Shown: positions 1-7,604 of the stretch, piece by piece
How positions within the stretch are numbered: the first letter of the stretch is position 1
Layout: each line of letters opens with the position of its first letter
From: Bacteroidota bacterium
Lineage (GTDB): Bacteria; Bacteroidota; Bacteroidia; Bacteroidales; PXBB01
Direction of reading: 5' to 3'
Assembly: GCA_022708385.1 (NCBI GenBank)
Contig: JAKIYU010000060.1
Span: 1-10,895, forward strand
Length of the DNA: 10,895 bases
Made by a program: the position numbers and the translations under genes
The notes under the pieces: generated by a model
The model's input: the letters and a program-made list of their open reading frames with translations, nothing else
Database searches by the model: none
What the model was told of the DNA's origin: nothing

Positions 1-453
1 AGCCAAAATCAGGGGCAGCTCTTCAACTTTCGAGTATATCGCAGGAACGCGGCGTCTGTTAATGATAAAAGCATCGTGCCCCCTGTCGATGAGTTGCTTT
101 ACCGCCAGATAAAACGCAGGTTGCAGAATAATATCATTGTTGGTATATATCAGGTAATCGGCATCGGTGGCGTTGAACAATGCAGTGAGTATATCCTTTA
201 TCAGGGGTAATTTTCTTGTATTGGCAAATGTAGCCACATCGCCCACCGTGCGGGTAAGTAAAGCTGTTCGACTGAAATAAGCAGGAACCTGATTTTCGTC
301 GTCCTTAAAATGAGCCGAAAACAACGTCACATCCACCTGCCCTGCAGCAAATGCCGCTGCTGCGCGCATGCTCTCAAGCGTGAGGGGCTGAGCCACAAAC
401 AAATCCGACCTGTAATCGGGGGTAAAAATATTGATAACGTGGGCTATTTTCAT
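1..453 (-). CDS. Unassigned protein, possibly glycosyltransferase-like (N-terminal part, cut by window edge)
   Basis: An open frame runs without a stop from an ATG at 453 down to base 1, giving 151 codons of a protein that continues off the left edge. It begins MKIAHVINIF, with no signal peptide. After a helical stretch rich in Ala (about residues 28-40), a hydrophobic strand leads into YLIYTNNDIIL (about residues 100-110), followed by PAFY. A strand ending in an Asn/Asp-rich turn, then a hydrophobic segment and an aromatic, is reminiscent of the metal/nucleotide-binding DxD region of GT-A glycosyltransferases. That is inference from one motif. The start is chosen because the upstream 56 bp is shared with a divergent gene and contains a promoter-like box. 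I cannot name the family; a conserved hypothetical protein is equally possible. The reading frame itself is well supported by codon use and length. Confidence 0.6.
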   Translation of the reverse strand, partial: MKIAHVINIFTPDYRSDLFVAQPLTLESMRAAAAFAAGQVDVTLFSAHFKDDENQVPAYFSRTALLTRTVGDVATFANTRKLPLIKDILTALFNATDADYLIYTNNDIILQPAFYLAVKQLIDRGHDAFIINRRRVPAIYSKVEELPLILA

Positions 454-459
454 GGGTGT

Positions 460-467
460 CAAATTTA
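460..467 (-). promoter_or_regulatory. Candidate -7 promoter box TAAATTTG for the leftmost gene
   Basis: Read on the minus strand, TAAATTTG matches the Bacteroidota -7 consensus TAnnTTTG and ends 6 bp before the ATG at 453. If used, the transcript would be nearly leaderless. No TTTG -33 box lies at the expected 19-21 bp spacing, so support is the -7 match and location only. Confidence 0.3.
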
Positions 468-482
468 ATACTTTTCTTTTAG

Positions 483-490
483 TAATTTTG
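483..490 (+). promoter_or_regulatory. Candidate -7 promoter box TAATTTTG for the CYTH gene
   Basis: TAATTTTG fits TAnnTTTG exactly and ends 19 bp before the ATG at 510, a normal short leader for this phylum. No convincing -33 TTTG is seen upstream. With the minus-strand box at 460-467 it makes the 56-bp gap a compact divergent promoter region. Confidence 0.4.
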
Positions 491-509
491 TTTTTCAAAA
501 TTGAATAGG

Positions 510-974
510 ATGCCTACTGAAACCGAACGTAAATTTCTGATTAAAGACACTTCATTCACCCGCTCGCTTAAAAACGGCATTCCGATAGTACAGGGCTACA
601 TAACGCTTGATGAGGACAGAACTGTACGTGTTCGCACCAAAGGAAAGAAAGCTTACATTACCATAAAAGCCAAACGCACCCAAATGACCCGTACAGAATT
701 TGAATTTGAAATTCCTTACAGCCAAGCTGTGGAAATGCTCGACAATATATGTCTTAAACCGCTTATTCACAAAACCCGCTATGTTTACCACTGCAATGGA
801 CTCAACTGGGAGATTGATATTTTTAAAAAAGAATTTGCCGGTATCGTTATTGCCGAAGTGGAACTTCCTGATGAAAACACACCCATAAACGCTCCCGACT
901 GGCTGGGCAAAGAAGTGACCTATGACCCGGCTTATTATAATGCAGAGATGGTAAAGAGACATTTGGAAAAGTAA
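510..974 (+). CDS. CYTH-domain triphosphate tunnel metalloenzyme (inorganic triphosphatase-like)
   Basis: A 154-residue single-domain CYTH protein. The hallmark ExExK signature is at the N-terminus (E4, E6, K8). It is followed by the strand motifs expected of the eight-stranded tunnel: R40/R42 in VRVR, T51-I-K53, E63/E65/E67, K88 and R90, E101/D103 and E116/E118, ending in VTYDPAYYNAEMVKR. All charged positions that line the tunnel and hold metal and triphosphate appear to be present. Length matches the small bacterial NE1496/YgiF-type members, which hydrolyse tripolyphosphate or related triphosphates in the cytosol; class IV adenylate cyclase and thiamine triphosphatase share the fold, so the substrate is not settled. 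The ATG at 510 is preferred over an in-frame TTG at 501 because it puts the ExExK motif at its usual distance from the N-terminus. Its neighbours do not clarify the role. Confidence 0.88.
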   Translation: MPTETERKFLIKDTSFTRSLKNGIPIVQGYITLDEDRTVRVRTKGKKAYITIKAKRTQMTRTEFEFEIPYSQAVEMLDNICLKPLIHKTRYVYHCNGLNWEIDIFKKEFAGIVIAEVELPDENTPINAPDWLGKEVTYDPAYYNAEMVKRHLEK

Positions 975-1000
975 ATTATTTTTCATTTTTTGCCATTATA

Positions 1001-1055
1001 TTTAAATTATTACTTTAAATTTGCATTGTAATTTTAAACTTATACTTTAAATTAT
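1001..1055. repeat. A/T-rich short direct repeats in front of the AAA_14 ATPase gene
   Basis: TACTTTAAATT occurs at 1011-1021 and again at 1043-1053, a period of 32 bp. TTTAAATTAT occurs at 1001-1010 and 1046-1055. The block fills most of the 82-bp gap before the ATG at 1057. It may be simple A/T-rich drift or a repeated protein-binding site; the sequence alone does not decide. Confidence 0.45.
1016..1023 (+). promoter_or_regulatory. Candidate -7 promoter box TAAATTTG for the AAA_14 ATPase gene
   Basis: TAAATTTG matches TAnnTTTG and lies 33 bp before the ATG at 1057. A TTTG at 989-992 could be a -33 box, but the 23-bp gap between the boxes is longer than the usual 19-21. No intrinsic terminator hairpin separates this gene from the CYTH gene upstream, so read-through is also possible. 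Confidence 0.35.
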
Positions 1056-1056
1056 C

Positions 1057-2202
1057 ATGTATAAACGTCAACAGATTTTCAAAGGATTAGGTGATGAAAG
1101 CGCTTTTTTTTGGGGGGCCAGACAAACAGGTAAAAGCACATTACTAAAGTCTTTATACCCAGACTCATTGTATATTGATTTACTTCTGAGTGATGTATTT
1201 CTGCCCATGCAAACCCGGCCATCACTATTGCGGGAAGCTGTGATTCAGGCAGATAAGCGCTGTCAACCGGTCATTATTGACGAAATACAGCGCATCCCTA
1301 TCTTGCTCAACGAAGTGCATTGGCTTATGACAAACCATGGGACAAGATTTATCCTAAGCGGTTCAAGTCCCAGAAATATCTTACGTTCAGGCATTCATCT
1401 GCTGGGAGGCAGAGCTTTAAGATATGAGCTTTACCCATTGGTATATCCTGAAATTACCGACTTTAACCTGATAAGGGCTTTAAATTACGGACTTCTGCCC
1501 CGGCACTATTTATCAACAACGACACAAAAACTCCTTGCAGCTTATATAGGAAGTTATCTCCGTGATGAAATTATGTCGGAAGCCCGTATTCGCAACATTA
1601 CAGCATTTACAAGATTTCTTGAAGCAGCTGCCTTTTCGAATGGAGAAGTAGTCAATTTTACGAATATTGCATCCGATTGCGGTGTAAGCTCACCCAGTGT
1701 AAAAGAATATTTTAATATTCTCGAAGATACCCTTACAGGGCGATTTCTGCCCTCTTTTCAGAAAAAAGCCAAAAGAAGGGTAATCGCCGCACCCAAATTT
1801 TATTATTTTGATGTAGGCATCGCCAACTACCTCCTGAAAAGGAAAGATATTGTCCCTGGAAGCGAGGCCTTTGGTGGTGCATTTGAACACTATATCTATC
1901 AGGAAATTTATGCCCATAGTAAGTATTCCGAGTTGAATTACAATATAAACTACTGGCGTACAGCTTCTCAGTTGGAAGTTGATTTTGTGCTTGGCGACGG
2001 CGAGGTAGCCATTGAAGTTAAAGGCACAGAAATGGCCCACCCCCGTCATTTGAACGGTTTAAAAAACTTTGATGATGAGCACCATCCAAAAAAATTGTTC
2101 CTTGTAACAAACGACACCTTCGCCAGACGTATCGGCAATGTTGACATCCTCCCATGGAATGTTTTTCTTGACATGTTATGGGGAGGCCAAATTATCACTT
2201 AA
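1057..2202 (+). CDS. AAA_14/DUF4143 family ATPase with PD-(D/E)XK-like C-terminal domain
   Basis: This 381-residue protein has the typical architecture and length of the AAA_14-DUF4143 family. The N-terminal P-loop domain has Walker A GARQTGKST (20-28), Walker B VIIDE (72-76) and a sensor-like ILSGSSPR (99-106). The middle region has a winged-helix look, with SDCGVSSPSVKEYFNILEDT around 206-225. The C-terminal domain carries E277, then EVDF (D309), and E320-V-K322 in AIEVKG, the order expected of a PD-(D/E)XK nuclease fold. Family members are common in Bacteroidota and archaea, often in several copies, and their biological role is largely unknown; DNA or nucleic-acid handling is an inference from the fold. 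It stands alone between the CYTH gene and metG, and by eye looks more A/T-rich than metG, which fits a mobile or accessory gene but does not prove transfer. A T8G6 run at 1104-1117 abuts the Walker A codons. Confidence 0.88.
   Translation: MYKRQQIFKGLGDESAFFWGARQTGKSTLLKSLYPDSLYIDLLLSDVFLPMQTRPSLLREAVIQADKRCQPVIIDEIQRIPILLNEVHWLMTNHGTRFILSGSSPRNILRSGIHLLGGRALRYELYPLVYPEITDFNLIRALNYGLLPRHYLSTTTQKLLAAYIGSYLRDEIMSEARIRNITAFTRFLEAAAFSNGEVVNFTNIASDCGVSSPSVKEYFNILEDTLTGRFLPSFQKKAKRRVIAAPKFYYFDVGIANYLLKRKDIVPGSEAFGGAFEHYIYQEIYAHSKYSELNYNINYWRTASQLEVDFVLGDGEVAIEVKGTEMAHPRHLNGLKNFDDEHHPKKLFLVTNDTFARRIGNVDILPWNVFLDMLWGGQIIT
1104..1117 (+). repeat. T8G6 homopolymer tract inside the AAA_14 ATPase gene
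   Basis: Eight T followed by six G encode the residues AFFWGA (16-21) immediately before and at the start of the Walker A loop. Slippage by one base would truncate the protein near its N-terminus. The frame is intact as given. Confidence 0.8.
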
Positions 2203-2209
2203 AAAGTAA

Positions 2210-2276
2210 TAACTTTCGTATCCTGAGTATCCTCCTGATTTTAATTTCTATTAACTTTGCATCGTCTAACTTTCGT
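2210..2276. repeat. Direct repeat TAACTTTCGT flanking the metG promoter region
   Basis: The 10-mer TAACTTTCGT occurs at 2210-2219 and 2267-2276. A related TAACTTTGC lies between them at 2252-2260. The first copy starts 8 bp after the ATPase stop codon and the second ends 12 bp before the metG ATG. No function can be assigned from sequence. Confidence 0.45.
2252..2259 (+). promoter_or_regulatory. Candidate -7 promoter box TAACTTTG for metG
   Basis: TAACTTTG is an exact TAnnTTTG match 29 bp before the metG ATG, giving a leader of about 20 nt. No clear -33 TTTG is present at 19-21 bp upstream. An own promoter fits the unrelated gene upstream. Confidence 0.4.
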
Positions 2277-2288
2277 TAACCATTAACA

Positions 2289-4334
2289 ATGAAAAACTTC
2301 AAAAGATACACAGTCACCACTGCCCTGCCTTATGCCAACGGCCCCCTGCATATCGGCCACATTGCCGGCGTATATGTACCTGCCGATATTTATGTGCGCT
2401 ACCTGCGTGCGGCCGGAAAGGATGTTCTTTTTATAGGCGGTTCCGACGAACATGGCGTGCCCATCACTATCAAAGCCCGTAAAGAAGGTGTCAGCCCACA
2501 GGATATTGTTGATAAATACCACAACATCATTAAAAACACTTTTACACGTCTGGGTATCTCTTTTGATATTTATTCCCGTACTTCTTTGCCTGTGCATCAC
2601 AAAACAGCTTCGGATTTTTTCCGGACACTTTACGACAAGGGTAAATTTATAGAAAAAACCACCGCCCAGTACTACGACGAGGAAGCCGGTCAGTTTCTGG
2701 CCGACCGCTATATTACAGGCACTTGTCCTCACTGCGGTAACGAAAAAGCCTACGGCGACCAGTGCGAAAGCTGCGGCACTTCGCTCAACGCCACCGACCT
2801 TATTAATCCGCGTTCGGTGCTCAGCGGCCATCCCCCGGTAATGAAAGACACCAAACACTGGTTTCTTCCACTCGATACGTACGAGCCCTGGCTCCGGCAG
2901 TGGATACTTGAAGAGCACAAGGAGTGGAAGCCCAATGTGTATGGGCAATGCAAATCGTGGCTCGACCAGGGACTTCAGCCCCGTGCCGTCACCCGCGACC
3001 TCGACTGGGGCGTGAAAGTGCCTCTTGAGGGAACGGATGGAAAAGTGCTTTATGTTTGGTTCGATGCCCCTATAGGATACATTTCGGCAAGTAAAGACTG
3101 GAGCGAACAAACAGGTAAAGACTGGACCCCCTATTGGAAAGACAATGAATCTAAATTGGTGCATTTTATCGGTAAGGACAACATTGTGTTTCACTGCATC
3201 ATTTTCCCTGCCATGCTGCATGCCGAAGGCAGCTTTATTGTCCCCGAAAATGTTCCTGCTAATGAATTTCTGAACCTAGAAGGCGACAAAATATCCACCT
3301 CGCGCAACTGGGCTGTGTGGGTGCACGAATACCTCGACGAATTGCCCGGTAGGGAGGATGTGCTGCGTTATGTGCTTACAGCCAACGCGCCCGAAACCAA
3401 AGACAACGACTTTACATGGAAGGATTTCCAGGCCAGGAACAATAATGAACTCCTGGCAATTTTCGGCAACTTTGTGAACCGCACCCTTGTGCTTACACAC
3501 AAGTATTTCGGTGGTAAAGTACCGGCTATTACAACCCTTACACCCGAGGACAAAGCCACACTGGATGAACTCGCTGCCCTGCCCGGTAAAATTGCCAACC
3601 ATATCGAAAACTACCGTTTCAGGGATGGCCTTACCGAAATGATGAACATGGCCCGCCTGGGTAATAAATATCTTACCGAAAACGAACCCTGGAAAATTTT
3701 TGCTACCCAACCCGAAAGAGTGCAAACTGTAATAAATATAAGCCTTCAAATTGCAGCCAACCTCAGTATTGTGGCAGCGCCCTTCATTCCGTTTACGGCC
3801 GATAAAATGACAAACATGCTCAACCTGGGCCCCTTTACCTGGGCCGATGCCGGCCGCAATAACCTTCTCCCCGACAACCACCCGCTGAACCCTCCGGCAT
3901 TTCTTTTTACCAAAGTCGAAGACGACATCATTCAAAGCCAAATTGACAAGTTGCATAAAGCCAAAGCGGAAAATGTCTTCAAAAATGCTTCAGTGGCTCC
4001 TATTAAGGATGATATTACCTATGAGGATTTTACCCGCCTTGACCTGCGTACAGGGACAATCATTACTGCTGAAAAGGTGGCCAAAACCAAGAAATTGCTC
4101 AAACTGACCATAGATACAGGCATCGACAAGCGCACCGTGGTATCGGGTATAGCCGAATACTACACCCCCGAAGAGGTTATCGGGAAACAGGTATGCGTGG
4201 TAGCCAACCTGGCCCCCAGAAACATTAAAGGGGTCGATTCAAAAGGAATGATTCTCATGGCTGAAGATGCCGACGGCAAACTGGTATTTGTCAGCCCTGC
4301 AGTTAATACCATTAACGGGGCAACGGTTAAATAA
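2289..4334 (+). CDS. metG: Methionyl-tRNA synthetase with C-terminal tRNA-binding domain
   Basis: This class I cytosolic aminoacyl-tRNA synthetase charges tRNA-Met, including initiator tRNA, with methionine using ATP. The 681-residue protein is full length for the long bacterial form. Visible landmarks are HIGH at 21-24 in the Rossmann fold and a four-cysteine zinc knuckle in the connective peptide (C146, C149, C159, C162). The KMSKS loop is present as KISTS at 334-338, followed by the anticodon-binding helical domain with its conserved WK around 378. An EMAP-II/Trbp-like OB-fold occupies about 577-681 (YEDFTRLDLRTGTI ... LAPRNIKGVDSKGMIL) and provides dimerisation and general tRNA binding. 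The start is the ATG at 2289, just ahead of the conserved RYTVTTALPYANGPLHIGH block. It is richer in G+C than the preceding gene by eye. It converges with recO, and no frameshift or missing key residue was seen. Confidence 0.98.
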   Translation: MKNFKRYTVTTALPYANGPLHIGHIAGVYVPADIYVRYLRAAGKDVLFIGGSDEHGVPITIKARKEGVSPQDIVDKYHNIIKNTFTRLGISFDIYSRTSLPVHHKTASDFFRTLYDKGKFIEKTTAQYYDEEAGQFLADRYITGTCPHCGNEKAYGDQCESCGTSLNATDLINPRSVLSGHPPVMKDTKHWFLPLDTYEPWLRQWILEEHKEWKPNVYGQCKSWLDQGLQPRAVTRDLDWGVKVPLEGTDGKVLYVWFDAPIGYISASKDWSEQTGKDWTPYWKDNESKLVHFIGKDNIVFHCIIFPAMLHAEGSFIVPENVPANEFLNLEGDKISTSRNWAVWVHEYLDELPGREDVLRYVLTANAPETKDNDFTWKDFQARNNNELLAIFGNFVNRTLVLTHKYFGGKVPAITTLTPEDKATLDELAALPGKIANHIENYRFRDGLTEMMNMARLGNKYLTENEPWKIFATQPERVQTVINISLQIAANLSIVAAPFIPFTADKMTNMLNLGPFTWADAGRNNLLPDNHPLNPPAFLFTKVEDDIIQSQIDKLHKAKAENVFKNASVAPIKDDITYEDFTRLDLRTGTIITAEKVAKTKKLLKLTIDTGIDKRTVVSGIAEYYTPEEVIGKQVCVVANLAPRNIKGVDSKGMILMAEDADGKLVFVSPAVNTINGATVK

Positions 4335-4365
4335 TGCTGGCAGGATTTTTTTCCTTTCATTTTTA

Positions 4366-4385
4366 CAGATGGGTTAATCCATCTG
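4366..4385. terminator. Hairpin between convergent metG and recO, possible bidirectional terminator
   Basis: CAGATGG (4366-4372) and CCATCTG (4379-4385) form a perfect 7-bp stem around the loop GTTAAT, 31 bp past the metG stop. Neither strand shows a long T run right after the stem, so it is not a textbook Rho-independent terminator. Placement between converging genes is the main reason for calling it one. Confidence 0.4.
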
Positions 4386-4445
4386 GTGGATGTATTATAA
4401 CTAATGTCGAAATACAATTATTTGCTTTTTGGAACAAAAATATTT

Positions 4446-5180
4446 TTAATTATCCCCGCTAAACACCATCTTTAATACTTCTGCAGTGTTTATGGAGCCC
4501 ATACCCTCGAGATGGATGGCGTAATAAAGCAACAATTTGTCGAGCAGTGCAGCCCGCATACTGCCATTGAGGCCTAGTTTTCCTGAATCGGCATAACCGG
4601 CCTGTGTCAGTCGGTGCATAAGGGCTGCCAGAATAGGTTCTGCCCGGCTTGAATGAAGCGGTTGGCGCACTACGAAACGACCTTCGGGCATATCGAACCA
4701 GGCGCCTTCGGAAAAAGTTTCCTCTTTAGGGTAAAACCCCAGATAGCGGGTCAGTTCCATCAAAAAAATCAGGTGCATGTCGGCATAACCGGCTTGTCTT
4801 TTATCGAGTTCACGTATGAAATGCACCGTGAAGTTAAACAAAGGCACATTGGGCTCTTCCTCTCTAATTGTTTTAAGGAGTACTTCAGCCACAAAAAGGG
4901 CCATACTGCTTTTAACAACGTGCGGGTGTATTTGTTTTAAGGCCTCCGAACAAACAACTTCCTTAATGCGTTGCAACTGCAATTTTTCGTTGTTATAAAC
5001 AACCATATCGAGCAGTGTCAGCGGTTGAAAAAGGGCTAATTTGCCGGAACTTTTCTTACTGTGTACGCCATTGACCATATAAGACCTGATGCCCAGTTCT
5101 TCGGTATATATTTTACAAATGATGCTGTTGTCGTTATATTTAAAGTGCCTCAAAACGATGCCCCGTGTAGAAACCAGCAT
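4446..5180 (-). CDS. recO: DNA repair protein RecO
   Basis: RecO is the mediator of the RecF pathway; with RecR it loads RecA onto SSB-coated single-stranded DNA and anneals complementary strands. The 244-residue product is normal length. It starts with the OB-fold signature STRGIVLRHFKYNDNSIICKIYTEELGIRSYMVNGVHSKKSS (roughly 4-45, the RGIVL and GVHSKKS blocks being typical). An all-helical domain follows, with ELTRYLGFYP (142-151) and a C-terminal LLLYYAIHLEG segment. The zinc-binding cysteine cluster found in many RecO proteins is absent: the only cysteines are C22 and C77. That is usual for Bacteroidota members, as far as I know. It lies 12 bp downstream of porZ on the same strand with no terminator or promoter-like box between, so the two are probably co-transcribed. 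Confidence 0.93.
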   Translation of the reverse strand: MLVSTRGIVLRHFKYNDNSIICKIYTEELGIRSYMVNGVHSKKSSGKLALFQPLTLLDMVVYNNEKLQLQRIKEVVCSEALKQIHPHVVKSSMALFVAEVLLKTIREEEPNVPLFNFTVHFIRELDKRQAGYADMHLIFLMELTRYLGFYPKEETFSEGAWFDMPEGRFVVRQPLHSSRAEPILAALMHRLTQAGYADSGKLGLNGSMRAALLDKLLLYYAIHLEGMGSINTAEVLKMVFSGDN

Positions 5181-5192
5181 GGGTTAAATGTA

Positions 5193-7523
5193 TCAGTTGA
5201 TAAACAGAATTTTTGTCACAAAGGTTTTTGAGCCATCGGTATTGCTGCAGAATACGAGGTAAACACCTGTTTTTACTTTTTCTCCATTCAGGTTGCGTCC
5301 GTTCCATATAGCCTGCCCGCCTTCGGCAATGGTTGAATACACGAGGTTGCCGGCCACATCGGTAATTTTCACATCCACATCGGTTACCAGGCCTTTTATG
5401 GCAATATAGCCGTTGTAATTTTCCCTGACAGGATTAGGGAAAGCATACACATTGCCGTACTCTTCGCTGCCCATAGTGGAAGTGCCTTTATAAGAGATGA
5501 TGCCCTGTGCCGTGCCAAAGAAAACCTCGCCGTTTTCATGATTGATGCCAATAGATTTTATACTGTTCGAAAACAAGGGGCTGTTATCGGTATCGAAATG
5601 AAGGATTTCTTCAGTGCCATCGGCCGACAGGAGGAAAACGCCTGAGCTGGCAGTGCCTATCCATTTGCGGTTGGCACCATCAACAGCTATGGCGGTTACA
5701 GTTTCGCTTTCAAGAAGATACTGGTTGTAACCGTTGAGCGTAACGAGTATTTGCTGGGCATCGAAATTCTGGCCGGAAAAAACATTGCCTGGAGAATAAA
5801 ACACAGCCACACCTTTGTCGGTGCCCACCCATATCTCGCCGTTCAGGTCAACAGCCATAGATACTACGTTTGCGCTCGGCAGATTGCCATTGCCAACTAC
5901 AGTGTTAAGTTTTTTGGCTTTGTCATCAGCCGTATTGGCAAGTGTGCCGTTATCGTTAAAAACGATGATACCGTTGCCCCTGCCCACAATGACCCATTTC
6001 TGATTATACTGGTCTATAACCACTTCTCCTATCACATTGTCGTTAACCAGCGAGGGAAAATTATAGGTGTACCACTGGCCGGCAGGCGTTTTTACAGATA
6101 GGATATTGGTAACACTCGAATTGGTTACCCAAAGGTTGTTGTCGTTATCGAATGCCAGGCCACCGACACCAATCCAGTAAAAAGATTGCGATGGTGCCAA
6201 GGTGCTGTTCAAATCGGTGTAGATATTGGAAAATTGTCCGTTATAAAATTCTAACAGGCCACACCTCCACGAGCCGGCATACACCCGTTTATTGTTGGTT
6301 GGGTCAACCGCAATGGTTACAATATCGTGTACGGTATCAAAACCACCAAAAACAGTTTTGTCAATATTACTCCATTTTTCATCAACAAACGAAAATATGC
6401 CGTCGGAGTTGTACATGTTATTCCATGTGGACTCGTCCCTCAGGCCGGGCGCCACCCACACATCGCCGTTAAAGGCTGAAATTTTAAATACATTACTTGT
6501 GCCAGGGCCATTGGGAAAAACCGAAACACACCAACCATTAGGGTCATACATGACCAAGCCAAGGTTTTTATCGGCCATCCATATAAAATTTGCTGCATCT
6601 ATAATAGTGTGCTGCGGCTCTATAAAACGGCCAAAATAATCGAACACACCGCGTACCATGGTTAAACTGGTATCATAAACCAGAGAATAAAATTCGTACG
6701 AAACCACCAAACGTCCGGTGCTTTGAACAACATTCCTGTTTTTCCCGGAAAAAATGGTATCCAGATAATGCCATTGCCCGCCTTCCTTGTAATAAATGGT
6801 ATCGGCAGCAGTTCCGGGGGTATTCCTGTTGACAATAAGCCGGCCTGCAAAGCAAACGGCGAATGAAAATTTATCGTAATAGTCATTAATGGTAGTATCC
6901 CTGTGCCAATATTCAAAATTGGCCAAATTGGGTTCGTTTTTATCGGCGAAGAAGATGCCTGCTTCGGTCGCTGCATAAAAGACATTTCCGTCGAAAGCCA
7001 GATCCATGACCTCGATACGGGTACCCTGCGGCCCTATGTAATACGTATTTTTAATTTCATACCGCATCAGGTCTAGTTGAACAATACCAAACCCGCAGCT
7101 CAGGTAAGCCATATTGCCCACAAACAAAATCTTATTTATGTTTTTCTTACCGGGTATATTTTTACGTTTAATATCGGAAATATTCACAATCTGGTTGCCG
7201 ACATACAGGTCGATATTGGAGTTTTTATAGGCAATAACAAGGGTGCCTGTGTTTTGATGATAAGCAATATTAGAAATGCCAATATCCGACAAACCGTTAA
7301 TTTTAGTCATTCTGTTAATACTGTAATCGTCTCTTCTCAGGTAGAAAAGCGACGACTGTGTGGCGCAAAAAATCCTGTCGCCGGCATCGCCCACAGCAAT
7401 GGCTTGTAAATAAGGCAGATGGTCGCGCCATTCTCCGATAGGAATACCCTGCGCCAGCAAGCTGTTGAAAAGGAAAAAAGCAAGTATGAAAAAATTTGTT
7501 TTGAGGAAGGCAAAATGCTTCAT
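5193..7523 (-). CDS. porZ: PorZ-type T9SS attachment-complex beta-propeller protein with sorting-type C-terminal domain
   Basis: A 776-residue exported protein. A signal peptide covers about residues 1-24 (hydrophobic FFILAFFLF, then LLA before Q25). The mature N-terminus opens with GIPIGEWRDHLPY, typical of PorZ, followed by two beta-propeller domains. Recurrent propeller strands such as LAFDNDNNLWV (456-466), MAVDLNGEIWVGTDKG (556-571) and IAVDGANRKWIGT (612-624) are visible. Residues about 690-776 form a T9SS type A C-terminal domain (FPNPVRENYNG, VKITDVAGNLVYS, KTGVYLVF). In Porphyromonas gingivalis, PorZ works at the cell surface with PorU, PorV and PorQ in the attachment complex that removes the CTD of cargo and links it to anionic lipopolysaccharide; PorZ keeps its own CTD. 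The same role is inferred here. Reading as a generic secreted two-component-regulator-propeller protein is the main alternative, but the N-terminal block and recO linkage favour PorZ. Confidence 0.85.
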   Translation of the reverse strand: MKHFAFLKTNFFILAFFLFNSLLAQGIPIGEWRDHLPYLQAIAVGDAGDRIFCATQSSLFYLRRDDYSINRMTKINGLSDIGISNIAYHQNTGTLVIAYKNSNIDLYVGNQIVNISDIKRKNIPGKKNINKILFVGNMAYLSCGFGIVQLDLMRYEIKNTYYIGPQGTRIEVMDLAFDGNVFYAATEAGIFFADKNEPNLANFEYWHRDTTINDYYDKFSFAVCFAGRLIVNRNTPGTAADTIYYKEGGQWHYLDTIFSGKNRNVVQSTGRLVVSYEFYSLVYDTSLTMVRGVFDYFGRFIEPQHTIIDAANFIWMADKNLGLVMYDPNGWCVSVFPNGPGTSNVFKISAFNGDVWVAPGLRDESTWNNMYNSDGIFSFVDEKWSNIDKTVFGGFDTVHDIVTIAVDPTNNKRVYAGSWRCGLLEFYNGQFSNIYTDLNSTLAPSQSFYWIGVGGLAFDNDNNLWVTNSSVTNILSVKTPAGQWYTYNFPSLVNDNVIGEVVIDQYNQKWVIVGRGNGIIVFNDNGTLANTADDKAKKLNTVVGNGNLPSANVVSMAVDLNGEIWVGTDKGVAVFYSPGNVFSGQNFDAQQILVTLNGYNQYLLESETVTAIAVDGANRKWIGTASSGVFLLSADGTEEILHFDTDNSPLFSNSIKSIGINHENGEVFFGTAQGIISYKGTSTMGSEEYGNVYAFPNPVRENYNGYIAIKGLVTDVDVKITDVAGNLVYSTIAEGGQAIWNGRNLNGEKVKTGVYLVFCSNTDGSKTFVTKILFIN

Positions 7524-7604
7524 TCGGTAAGTATTTATGGGGTCGGAATAGTAAATAACTTTTTTTAATTGAATTTATTATACAACGACTCTAATTTAAA
7601 AAAA

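Noticed and set aside
501..509. Upstream TTG as the CYTH start codon
   Set aside because: The ATG at 510 is a stronger start and places the ExExK motif at its normal N-terminal position.
552..986. Antisense open frame (144 codons, minus strand) across the CYTH gene
   Set aside because: The CYTH frame contains every family motif. The antisense product is Phe/Val-rich noise with no motif.
2283..3221. Long antisense open frame (312 codons, minus strand) opposite metG
   Set aside because: It lies entirely within metG, which has all its synthetase motifs. The translation shows no domain and looks like the mirror of a G/C-richer gene.
3276..3956. Second long antisense open frame (226 codons, minus strand) opposite metG
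   Set aside because: A shadow of metG with unusual composition, no recognisable motif and no promoter of its own.
4426..4440. TTTTTG-GAA-CAAAAA hairpin downstream of recO as a terminator
   Set aside because: The stem is almost pure A/T with a 3-nt loop and overlaps general A/T-rich sequence; the 4366-4385 hairpin is more convincing.
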